64,000 bases of DNA from the NCBI RefSeq assembly GCF_963854185.1, contig NC_085005.1, positions 19,299,707 through 19,363,706 of the forward strand, read 5' to 3'. The number at the start of each line of letters is the position of its first letter. Within the stretch, counting starts at the first letter, position 1. The notes under the pieces were generated by a model. That model was not told the DNA's origin, ran no database searches, and was given only the letters and a program-made list of their open reading frames with translations. A program made the position numbers and the translations under genes. Positions 37,718 to 50,800 of the stretch are shown here, one piece after another. The stretch comes from Sardina pilchardus. Lineage: Eukaryota; Chordata; Actinopteri; Clupeiformes; Clupeidae.

Positions 37718-39292
37718 GAAAGAGAGAAAGAAAAAGGGATTAATAAAAAAAAAAGATTCGATGGGAAGTGCATTTGACCTAACTATATAAAAATACTATT
37801 AATAACTTCATATAATATGTAACAATAAAAAGATTGCAATCTTATTGACAAATTCAGTCAATTTTTGTCAAATCACTGTGATTGTGTGAGTGAGCGAGTG
37901 GCCTGCATACCTCAGCACATAGTTGACGCACACGATGCACTGGGGCTGGGAGTTTTTGGGGTTGTAGATGACCGTGGCCTGGGTCTCCACCCACACATAG
38001 CCGCCCTTCTTGGCCAGCATGCGGTACTGGCCAGTGGTGGCCTGGCCCTTGGCAAACACTGCATGCAAAAATGAAATGGTAAATGAGAATATATTACAAT
38101 GCATTACCACAAAGTAACCCTTTATATGATATCGATTCATATCTTTATAGTTATCGTCGTCTGTGATGGCCTGGTTGCAGTGTGTATTGTTATTTTTCAT
38201 TTCATTAATAATATTACTTTGCTAATAACTGTTGATTTCTCCACATCATATTTATTCTACTATACATATCAATGTTATTATGTTATAACCCAATACAATC
38301 TCTGTTACTTTCACTTCTGGATGTCTACGTCAATGTGCTTACAGTCGTGGTGTGTCTTGGTAAGGTGATCGGAGTCCAGGGCGTGGTAGTACTCGTACAC
38401 AGACTTGTTCAGCAGGTCATCTGGCTCGTAGCCCATCAGTTCTGTGATCCTACAGACAGCACAGGACACAGGAGAATTTGTTATGGGAGCTTTCGTACAA
38501 AGCACCAAGAATAGGGTTGACTGTCTGCCAGACATGATGTGTGTGCGTGTGTGTATTTCAAGACCTATTTAGGGAATAAGGCCGGCATCAGACAACAGAG
38601 AAAGGAAATGACTCAAGATGGCCGCTTCCTTGCTGCGGTGTTTTCCCCCCACCACTAGGTGGCGCCAAGCTGCTGTTGGAGAACCAGCAGGGGGGGGTAA
38701 TAGGCACAATCCTATCTCCTCTCTAATTCTGTCATCTGATGTGGAACAGACAGTATGCCCAGGAGAGAGGCAACAAGAAAGGAAGCTGAAATCCTTGGCC
38801 AGGAGTTCATCTATTCATCTCTGCTTTCTTTAGAAACCGCCTTGCCATGGGACTCTCCCACAACAACAACGCACCAGCTATATGACTTTTCCACCCAACA
38901 GGAGAGTATGACTGTAGAGAGTGAGGAGGGCAGACGACCTGCTTCCTCTGAAGTTCCCCTTGCTGTTTACTAAATGCCTAAATGCATGCCTGAGACCACT
39001 GACACTGAGTGTGTGGAGACTTTTATTCACTCATTAGCTGCCAGCCATTTTCAGTGCAGAGCGCTCCATACTGCCAGACATTTTACAGCATTTTGACTGT
39101 TTTTCCAAGATCCACCGAACGGTGAGCTTTATGACTATGTAAACACCGAAGGTACCAAATGAAAGAGTAGACTCTCTTCTTTCACCAGATCTGCCATTGA
39201 CGTTTAAAGACGTCAATGGCAGTGAATGAGTTAAACAGAGACTGTGTGGGTACGTGAGAAAGAAAAGGACAAGAGACAAAGACACACATAAC

Positions 39293-39327
<35 letters not shown>

Positions 39328-41449
39328 CTCGTCGCAATAGGAGAACTTCATGTTGAGGGTGTGGCGGCTGAGGAAGGTCTTGCTGTCCAGCGGCACCTCG
39401 ATGTTGGACGGGTGGGGAATGGGCTCGCAGATCAGCACCAGGTAGGTGAGCGGGGGCTCCTTGTAGCCAGAGTCGGCGGGCACCTCCTCGCGCTCCTGGA
39501 CGCGCACATGACCCATGCAGTGCAGCACCTGCCAGACAGGGGGGTGGGGGGGCAAAGGTCATCAAAAGGTCACAGATCAAAATCCCAGATCTCACACGAT
39601 TCACACACCATGGATCTCAAAAGAACACTGGGTCAAGTATCTACGGCTACAAGTACTCCACCGTACTCCGTTGATTTGATTTAAGCACGTTCTCCAACCA
39701 CATGCCGTTTGCAATTTCCATACACATTATGTGAGCACATGCCAATCGCTGTGGTCTTAGCTCACGAGATATATAGAAAATGTACCGTAATTTCCCGACT
39801 ATTAGCCGCGGCTTTTACATTGATTTTGCAAAATTTCTTCCGCTATGAGGTTAATACAGGGGGGCAGTTAATATGGTGTTAATATGGTTTTGTTTCTTTT
39901 AACTTGCACAAAACACTGTCCTGCGGCTTAAACACAATGCGGCTTATATGCGGGAAATTACTGTATAGAAAAGATAGAAAGACTGAACACCCCTGTTACA
40001 GCTTATAATAATGTATGTGGCATACTTCATAATCAGTCACCACATACCGGTGTGTCTTGGTGCTTGGTTTGACCTTTGATGTGCTTTAGCAAAACAGTTC
40101 ACATCACATACGCAGATGGTGGCAAACTCAGATCCTGATGAGGAACGCATCCTGAGAATGTGCATCATGTAATGCGATTAAGGCCTCGGGGGGCCCTGAG
40201 GGTACGGCGTGAAACAATAGCGTCTGGCCGGACGCCGCCACCCTGCACGGAATCCCAACACTCTCAGGGGTGGTCCGTCCGTCTGTTCCTCTTATTATGA
40301 CTGAAAACAATTCAGGTCAGGCATCTCGTGGGGATCCACGGTGTCGGAGGAACTGACCCCCCGCCAACCGCCGTGGCCTCCTCCACCCTGTTCATTCTTC
40401 TGATCTCTTTCCGAGCAGAGAGACTGCGGGGGTAGGTGGACTAAGGAGGGGGGGGGGGCTGTCTACAGTTTTGTTTGCAGTGTTAAGTCAGGGAATGTCT
40501 TCCACATGGGGTGCTTTGTGCAAACGGACTGGGTAGGGTCTTGGGAATCAATAGAGTCAAACTAGACACATATACACACACACACACACACTCCAAAGAG
40601 GAGGACAGAGGGCGACCGAGTGGGAGGGAGAGGAAAAGAAAAGAATCTGCGCTGAGATTAAACCCAGATAATCCTGCTCTGTGGATGTTCTACTCTCCCC
40701 CCCCGGTAGTCCGATCCTGTCTGGTCCTGTCCTGTCTCGTCCGATTCCAACAGTGCATGATGGCGGGAGATTTCTTTGGCTCCTGGTCAAGAGGATGATC
40801 TGTACCTTTCCACTCAGGTGCTTGCCTGGCCCTGAGCCAAGAATGCAGCTCATTTACTATATGCTGTCCAATGGCCTCTACACGCACTACACCACATTGT
40901 CAGTTTCTACAAAACAAAACAAAACATTCTCAACATTCTACAAGTGGTGGTTAAATTTAGAATGGGAGAACTGACACACCACCTTCATGGTTTTAACACA
41001 CCGCTGCAAAATCCCTAAACAACTAAATGTTAGGTGTTGAGGTTGTTGAGCGTGTGCGTGTTAGTATTTGTTGGGGTAGTGTGAATAACCCTTAAGGGTA
41101 TTCATCTGGGAACCATCTGAACCGGATTAGTAACCTTGGTAACACCAGAGCATTGAGCTCCTCAGTCTCTTAGGAGAGCCCACCCCCATACCAGACAGGA
41201 AGTTGCCCATTTTGCTTTCTGAGATTTCGTAGATTTGGAGATCCGTTTCATTGGGAGAGTGTCCAGAACAGATATGACCGTGAGATTCATTCATGGTGCA
41301 CTCAGGTTCTCAGGCTAAGCTCTCACCTTCCAGGTGGAAGACTTGATGTTGACGGTGCGGCCTCTGCTGGTGAGCGTGCACTTCATGCGCAGGAAGAAGC
41401 TTCGCTCCGTGTTCTGCTCCTTCACCTTCTTGGTGCCTGAAGATGAAAG

Positions 41450-41526
<77 letters not shown>

Positions 41527-41534
41527 AGGGAGAG

Positions 41535-41565
<31 letters not shown>

Positions 41566-41765
41566 TGGGTCACTTCCAAATCCAAATCAAATCGACACAT
41601 CGAATCAGCCTGAGGGTATCTAATGATCTTCAGGGTCATCTGGGTGGGTGGGGGGGTGGGGTGGAATACTGAACTCACCCGTTCTGTGCACCAACATCTC
41701 CCTCATCTCCTCGTGATCACAAGGGTGTGTGAAGTCAAAGATGCTGTGCCCCGTCAGATCAAACT

Positions 41766-41816
<51 letters not shown>

Positions 41817-44800
41817 TTCAGAGAGCAGGATTGAATGATGGGGCACGAAGACATACACCAGATCAAGTCTCCGTCAGGGAGAACACCTACACAGGAGGAC
41901 CGCCTATTTACCTGCGTGAGTCCCATGCTCTTGCTGACGTTGTCCGAGAGATAGACCATGTCTCCATCCTCAGAGAGCACCATCAGAAAGCCCTCCAGAG
42001 CCTTCAGGTAGAACCCGTTGAGCTGGCTGTCCATCTCGGACTCCTCCTCGCTCACATCTGCGTGTGGCAAACAACCGAATAGCGACGGCGAGTCAGTTTC
42101 AACATCAAGAGCATCTAGGTCAACACGGAGTTGAACCCCAGGGATCAGAATAGCCGCCTGGCTGTTTATGTTTATATAACAAGGCCCCCTCCTTAGACAA
42201 ACAAAGGAATGGATGGCAGGATGTTCCTGTTTTTAATACAGTTTATTTTATTTTTTTTAAAGTGACTTCCTTAAACCGCCAGGTGCCATCATCAGTATTT
42301 GATATTTTGCCCAAAACTGTGCAGACATATTTTCATAACATCACCAAAGTAACCATGACACCAAAACATACAGTCGCTTCACCAGAAACCATACTTCCTG
42401 TAAGACTGTCTGCAACTGCCAAACTCTGCTTTCAGTAAAGTCGACCAGAAAGGTTTGTGTACCCAGTAACGAGTAAGCTGTGCAGAGAAGTTAAATTAAC
42501 ACTTTGCAAGATTTTTTACCTTAATATAACCTTTACGAAGCCAATTTGATGGTAAACAAACTTGTAATAGGGGAATCGTTCACCTAGCATAGCTAAACAG
42601 CTGACATGTTGAAGTAGTAAATCGATATATTCCCTCCAAAATAAAATATTTTTGTTTAGTTGTTGTTGAGTTTGTGCGGCTTTCTGTGAAAGTGCAGCAG
42701 TTCAAGCACTCCAACAAGTCCGTTTGCTGCACTGACCCATGGACCTTGTAGTTCTGGAACACTGTGATAACACCCAAACTCCTCAGACAGAACTACAACA
42801 AGCGGAACGAATGAATGCAGTCACCAGCACATATCTCGGGGAAAAGGCGATGGTAGAACCAATGAATAAACAAATGAAAGCGGTCACCTGTAGTAAATGC
42901 AGTTTATGACCTTGTATGGAAAATCCAAACCTTTTTTTATAACTTCTCCAGGCTAAATTTATTTTTATGACCCCACAGAAACCCTGGGTTAAAGCAATGA
43001 GAGTTTATGAGGGTTTTTCATTCGACAACATGAACTAGCCCTGATGCCAATCAAATTTACGCGAAAATCCAAGGGGAAAAAAATAAGTATCGCACAGGTC
43101 TTTCTTGAGGCAAATGAAGTTTTGGTGGGTTGTTTTCAGATGTTTTCTACTTTAGCAACTCTACATACTGCAGGCATTGCTTGTGACATTAACAAGCATA
43201 GACATTGGGACAGCTGGGAACAACACTATTCCAGCCAATCAACAATTGGCATTAAGAGCATGGAGGGAATCTGATTGGCTGCTGAAAATGAAAAACCTTT
43301 TGCTGGGATCAAGGACCTATCGTTGATAAAGAATGCCGAACCGTTATCTTCAATCAACAAAGCTGTATATACCTTTCGATTATGTCTAGGACTGAAAAAC
43401 TGCAATACCTGAACTACTTGAGGTTGACTAACTATTGCAGGCCTAGATTGCTCCTACTCCTAACCACTACTACAACTACCACTATTGCTATTTATCTGAA
43501 TTAGCCCTTTTCTCAAGCCCAACTTCGCTTTTAACAGAAGAGTAAAGCACCTTGAACTTGGAAGTAACTTGTTTATGTGTGGTGGGGGTGACATGCTACT
43601 GTATGCACTGACCAGCACCGAGCAGCTTCCTCATACGCAGGTAGCTGATGGTGAGCCTCATGATGGAGGCCTTGTCCAGGTGGGAGGTCACATTGTGAGG
43701 CAGGGGCAGCTCGTGGGCCAGCTCGTAGAACACCTCCGACTCTTTACCCCGCCGGGAGCGAGCGGCATCGCGGGACTTCTCCTTCCTGCGGTCCGAGCTC
43801 ACCCTAGAGAGAGAGAGAGAGATAGAGAAAGAGAGAGCGAGGGGGGGGACGACGACGACACAAATTCACTTTCTTTTAATAAGCTGAACAGAAAACACTT
43901 ACAAGAAAAAACTTAACAAACCATAAACACCACAAGAAAGAAGAAGAAACAGAGCAACAGAACTTCTAAACTCAAACGCCAACTGCACTCTAGAGCCAAG
44001 GTCAGCTAAGTTCCTCTCTCTCTCACTCCGCCTTTATATCGGGGAGTGTACTGCCATTACACACATCACATAGCAGCCTTGTTGGCTGCGGTCCACGGAG
44101 CGGAGTAACGAGTGACCTCGACGCGATTGGCTCCAGGCAGAGGGAGTGGCACGACAGGGCAGCGTTCCGTCCAACTCGCTGGACCACCGCCAACGATGCA
44201 GAGCGGAGCGCGTGCCAGCCAACGCTGCTTGTGACTCCCAGCGTGTCAAAAAATAACATGGACCTCGTCCTAACGCGCGCGCGCGCTCACTCTCTCTCTC
44301 TCTCTGTATTTGTGTGTGTGTGTGTGTCTGACTTCTCCAAATTTTGTACTTCTATGGTAAAATCAACACTGTCATCCAAGTTCGACAGAAATCCACTCAT
44401 CTATATAAAGACACATGAAGCATATCCTATTTTTTGACAGATGTTGAACAACAACACCATTATTCAACAATGTACTCCCAGTTGGTACAAATGACAACAT
44501 GACGAGGTCTCACATCATTATGACAATGACAGACTGACAGGCAGACAGAAAGACAGTGGAAGCTTTCAGGAAGACCTGAAAAAATGCCACCAACCATTTA
44601 TATTCGAAAAGTGGTCTGGTGCCCAAAAGGTGACAAATTCAGTATGGTCATAAAACAACCTCAAATGACAGCTTCAGCATGTCAAGCAGTTAACCCAAGT
44701 AACCTACTGGACACAATATTAGCTTACTGGTCAGTGGCTTCATTCCAGTTTCAAAATCGTCCATTTCGCAACAACCGCGGACAGTTTCCCTAACATGGAC

Positions 44801-47800
44801 TAACTAGTCCACCAGTACACTAAAGGTATTTTAAAAAAGGGCTCTTCACAGACGTTTGCTTGTAGTCTAAGAGTAAGACTAGTCCTAAGTTTAATCCATG
44901 TACAGGAAAGTGGCCCACAGTGTTCAGAGCTGCTTGCATAGCCTCGATCTTGAGCCAGTAGGTCGGGTTGGGGGTGGGGTGGGGTTGAGGACGACACTCA
45001 CTTGAGGTCTCGCAGCTTTAACCACCATGTCACAGCACAAAGCAGCGAGCAGCACATCTCTGATCTCAGAGAGTGGTCCATTCCAGTAGCAGAAGAATTG
45101 AACTCGACAACTCAACCTAATCTTCACAAGTTTATAAATATTACAGACATATTCTCAACACTGCCACTTCCCAGTGCGACACGTTTAAACAGCACTATGA
45201 AATACTCTCACATGGTTGCTAAGGTTTGTATATACACGTTCTAACATTCTTTTCACCACACAGGACGGCAACTCAGATATCTTAATGTTTTTAAGCCATT
45301 TGCCATTTCAGCCGCATAGAAGAAAAGGGACTTTTCTTTGACTGTGACAGGTCAGCAATGTTAACCTAGGGGCTGACCACGCATGGCTGATGAAACATCT
45401 GTGCAACTAAACACTGTCTACAAAACCTCAATTATGTTCCATTTCCAGCAAAACTGCTCGTCATTTTGGGCCACAGAAGTTTTGAATTCTGTTACCACAT
45501 TTGTCAAGACCTAAGATAAGACCATAACACACAGTACAGATTCACAAGTCACTGAGTTTATATGCAAACCAGACGAATGTCATACGTTTTTCTCTTGAGG
45601 TTACTACAAAAGCTGTCTAAAAATGGAAACATATCCTTGGCTTTTAACTCCCATTGTTTACAGCTTTTTACCAGAAGTCAAGTCATTTGTATAGTCCAAC
45701 CAGGAAGCTGGCCAACTATGTCCTCACGTGACTACACGGAACATGAATACATTGCATCATAAAAAGAAACATTGTCCCAGCCTAACCCTTTATTTATTAT
45801 GACTGCTTTCATTCGAGGAAGTATAAATGGAACAGAATCAATTGGTTATAAGGGGAACAGGCTACTGCACCCATTCGGAGAACCCAACTCTGCTTGCTGC
45901 TTGCTGCTCGCCTATTTGATAGCCTCTATTATTTGGTGGAACTATAGTCATTTCACTAATGGTCTTATTCAGAGTGACTTACAATGAAGTAATTGCCCTG
46001 TAATTACAATCCCTTTTGAGCACCGCAGGTTAAAAGTCTTTCTCAGGAGCACAATGGAATCACAGCCACTGGAAGCGACCTCACCACCCACTAGTTTTTC
46101 ATCTGGAAGCCAAGATCCCTCACCACTGACCATCATCACAAAGAAAATGTCTCCATTATTTAGACCTTTAGCATGTAAATCGCTCCAATAAGAGTAATAA
46201 ACTATAAGGTATTGTTTTTTTTATTGCTGTGCTAATCAACTATGCCAAGACTATTCGGCAGAAGTTCAGAGAAATTCATCCACATTTCGACTTTTTTTGT
46301 CTTTCCACATCATGAAGCGATCTAATCAAGCGAAGCGTGTCTCATTACCGTCATTTCCTGTGCAGCTGACTCTGATGCAAATCCAGATACAGACTGTAGC
46401 TGCATTCACAAACCTTGTCAATCCTCAACTGTATTACGAAATGTGAGGAAGTTAATCAAATGGTGTCAATACGGGGGCCATAGGTCACACTATCGTCCCA
46501 ACTTCGACTCTTCAGCTCTTTCTCAATGTACATATTCTACTGCACTAGCTGACCAAGTCCTCTCCATCCCCTTTTCCTGTAACCGTCTCGAGGCACTTTC
46601 AAGTGAACTTCTTTTCTTGATTCTTCTTGAACATTGCTGCATGATAAGGAAAGCCAACTCTATCTTGGAAGACTCTACTCATGTTCTACATGGAGTTTTT
46701 GAATGTCTGCCGTCTGGCAGGCGTCTGCGCTGTCCTCTTGCTAGGACTAACAGGAGGAAGGCGACCTTTACCTTTGAGGCTATTCGCCTTTTGAACTCAA
46801 ATATGCCCCCAGCCCCCTCCTCCCTCTCCTGGGACTAACCCCCTGTCTTATGTTGTGTTATGTCTTATGTCACTATGCCTGCATAGTGACATTGACAATA
46901 TCAGTTCTGAATGGCAGCCAGTGATGGTGATTCGGTTTATATCCTTGTTTTGCCTATCTAAACAAACACATGATGCCATTAGGCAGTGGCCGTGGTAGCG
47001 CAGTGGCTAAAGAGCTCGGGCTAGCATGAAGTAGTAGACTGAAAAGATGTGGGTTAAATTCCTGGCTTCCACCGTTTTGACTTCCTTGAGCAAGGAACTT
47101 ATCCCCCAAGTTACTCTGAGGAGAATGGCCCTTGTAATATAATTGACATATCTAAATCGCTTTGGATGAATATGTCTGCTAAATAATTAATGTAAATGCA
47201 TTTAGGCTAGCTCATTTCCGGTTCCAGGTTTCCTCGTCTTGTGAACTGAGGTTAATGATACCGTGGCAGGGTAAAGCGCCTTCCTATTCCTGTCCTTCGT
47301 GTCCTGACTGTGCTGTGGAGGAACAACTTTCTGAAACTGTTTACATCTTTGAACCGAGGCAGACTGGACAAATAAGCTTTGAAATAAGCGCTGCATTTTG
47401 AATTGATCTGTTGGTTGACCATATAGAACAAGCAATGGAGGAAATTGGTTTGACAGTCTTGCCCCAACAAAGCTCTGTGGTTTTCAGATGGCCAGTATCA
47501 TACCTAGCACAAAGGCCAACCATCAGGCTAAATGATCAGAGTCAAACCTGCCTCAACAACTTAAGACCCGAGTCAACTACCGTAATTTCCCGACTATTAG
47601 CCGCGGCTTATACATCAATTTTGCAAAATTTCTTCACCTATGAGGTTAATACAGGGGGCCAGTTAATATGGTGCTAATATGGTTTTGTTTCTTTTAACTT
47701 GCATAAAACACTGTCCTGCGGCTTATACACAATGCGGCTTATATGTGGGAAATTACTATGCCGATCAAATGTGATCCTCACTACTACTGTCATTTTAGAT

Positions 47801-50800
47801 GTCACTCCTCCCCCCCGTTGGCTGTCAGCCGACTCCGATGGCCAATCCCCGCCCTGGACTGCTTCCTAGGATCTCAGGCAGCCCTGGTCTGGCTACGGTG
47901 CATTGCATAACATGAGCATGTGCAAGGGCTGTGCATGTGCATGTGCAAAAAGAGAGCGAGAGAGAGAGTGCAAGCTACAGAGAGAGACAGAAGGAAAATA
48001 ATTGAAAGCTCATCATGGCTAGTCAGCCGTCAAGCTACAGATTAACCCAAAACAAAAAACACTGTAGAGGGAGCACAAGCAAGCTGCAAAACTGACCGTA
48101 ACAAGATATCTTCAAAACAAACAAATCGGTTATAATCTCATGATTTATAAAAAAATACAACAACACTGTGGACTTCGTCCATTAGGACTGTTAAGATACT
48201 TCATCTGAAACTTTTGCCACAAGTAATGTTATGTTCTCCTAGAAGGCTAGACCAAGCATGCTCTCAGTTACAGTTCTCAGTTACAACACAAGTGTCAAAG
48301 AGTTGCATGGGCGTTTGGTCGAGGTTTGTCACCAAGCAACCACACAGAATCCAGAGCAATTTCTTTAACATAAGGATGTTCTGTAAATCAGACAGAGAGC
48401 TTATGTGACATGTGTGACTACTGTATCAAGCAGTGATTTGCAAGAAGCTGAATAATGTGACTTGGCCAGAATATAAAGGGCGATATTTTCCTTGGAGCTT
48501 AATCAGATCAAGTCCAACCACGAAAACAAAGGACTGGAACAACCAACGATGGTCCACGGGGGAAAAAACGGAAATGTCTCAAGGAAGAAAAAGACAGTGC
48601 GAAACCTAATTGTGCCAGCATTTTTCTGGTCGGATATCTTGACACATGCAAAGACAGGAAGTCTGTCTGACGTCAATGAAATGCAGTGAGTCAGATATGA
48701 AGATTGCTACGGGAAGCTAGAAAGTTGCTCTGCAATCTCTGGAGTTGTCCAGTTCACCCCCTCACTTACCTCAATTTAAAAACAAATCTACCAAAACAAC
48801 CCCGTATCCATCAAACTTGTATCTGTAGTTTTACATCAACACATTACATCAAAGGTCTCTATTTTTACTTTGAAGAACCTCCCCAAAATAAACAAAGTAT
48901 GCTTCAGAGTAAAGGACTGGGCTGATAGATTGCTTACCTAAGATTACAAAGAGTAGAAAACTGTGTGTGTTTTCATTACTTTAACTCAGGGGTTCCCAAC
49001 CTTTGGCAGGTGAGGTGACCCTATTTTGAAGTCATAAAATGTTGGCAACCCCAATCAGTCATAGTGGTGGGGGAAAAAATCGATTCTGTTCAGTATCGCA
49101 ATGTTTTGTGCATGCAATTATATCGATACTAGTAGCTCAAAGTATTGCAATCAGGGCTCAAAATTAGCACCAGCCACAATTTTGAAGTTGGCTGGCAGAT
49201 TTTAGACAGAAAATATGTATTTCCTATTGAATGGCTGGTGGATTTCACCAGTTCATCTGTCTCTGGCTGGTAAATATTCACATTTCAAAAAGTTAATTTT
49301 GACCCCTGATTGCAATACTTGATTATAGAATTTAATGATCTATTTTGCTTTCATTTGAGTCTAGTTTACTAAGGGTTTACTCTGATCACATTAAATGTGC
49401 TTATTACGCACTTAAGGGGCACTTCCTGTGGCATTTTATTGTGCATTCAACAGCAATTTTAAATGAAAATGGCTTCACAATCACAACCTGTTATACACGA
49501 CACTCGTCACTTCTTTCACATCGAAAAAGGTGGGTGTATTTCTGTTTTCAACAAAAAGTGAATAGTAAGGACCTTGACATGAGCCATGCCATTGCAAAGT
49601 GAGTTGAACAGTGTTATTTTCCAAATGTTTTGTAATGCCTTCAAATAATATGGGAGACATGAATAGCAATATATCGCAGAATCGAATTGCAAATACAATT
49701 CTAATATGATAAGAATTAAAATAATATCAAATTGTGGCCCAAATATCGCAATAGTATCGAATCGTATTTTTTTCTGCCAATTCCTACCCCTAATCAGTCA
49801 CAACATTTTGAGAGAGATCTCATCTCTGCTGTATTTTTCTAGCAAGCTAATTTGTTTGTTTGTTTGACTACCTGGTTGCTTTGCTACTTTGGAACATTGA
49901 TCAAGCATTAGAATTCATGATGATCTCATGTGAGATGTTTAAGCTTATTTTTACACTCTAGAATGTAACGAACGCACGTCGCCGGAGTTCTAGACCTCCA
50001 CCTAGCCATTATTTCCATCGAACCGGTCACCTCGTCGGCCGTTATCCCTTACTTATGGGGGTTGTCAAGTATATTTTTGGCTAATGTACAGGTCAATTGT
50101 AAGATACAATATCTCAACCGACCCCATTTGAATTTCAAGTGACCCTACATGGGGTCCTGACCCGATGGTTGGGAAACAATGTCTTACCCCTTGGTAATGT
50201 TGTGTCGTAACACCATTTCGTTCAACATCAAACAGGTAAATGATGATTGACAAAGCACAACTTACAACTAGTCTTCCTGATCCTAGACTTACCACCTTAC
50301 TATAATTGACTGACTGTTTAAAAAAAAAAAAACTGCACTCACTGATGCACTTATTCTTACTGCATGCTCTACCTTTTTTTGTAATTTTTGCTGTAAAAAG
50401 CGTAAACTGTTTACCTTGTTGTAAGTCGCTTTGTCTAAAAACTGCCATAACCATAACCATAACCAATTAACCATCTTCAAATTTCATGTTATAACCAAGA
50501 CTTTGGTTATAATCTAATGCTTTCCTATGACGCATTATTAGGCTGTTTTTGTTGTTGTTGTCCAAATAAAGTTTTACATTTATGATCATGGTGAGGACTG
50601 TAATTCTGTGATTACTAATGAGGGTTCTGATAAAGTTTGATGTTATGCGTATGCCATGGTACAAGTCTACCATTATAATAGTCATACAGTGTGATGTGTT
50701 CCCTAGTATTTTATTTAGTCTGTGTTCCAAAAAAAAAAAAAAAAAAAACTCAAAGCAACCTGGCTAAACAAACATACATCTCCATCTGAGTGACTTGTTT

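Larger units (their letters stand above)
48987..50185. mobile_element. Outer hAT-like element interrupted by other insertions
   Basis: Left end CAGGGGTTCCCAACCTTTGG is typical of hAT non-autonomous elements. A degenerate inverted counterpart (GGGTCCTGACCCGATGGTTG, then GGAAAC) lies near 50150-50176. It is split by the 49062-49792 insertion. I could not fix the right end or a target duplication. Confidence 0.5.

Noticed and set aside
37252..37743. 163-residue plus-strand Leu/His-rich frame
   Set aside because: Antisense of hif1a exon 9 and its neighbouring microsatellite.
44023..44260. CpG-rich stretch in hif1a intron 1 with two open frames
   Set aside because: No splice signals or conserved residues; might be an alternative promoter or repeat, but nothing supports a gene.
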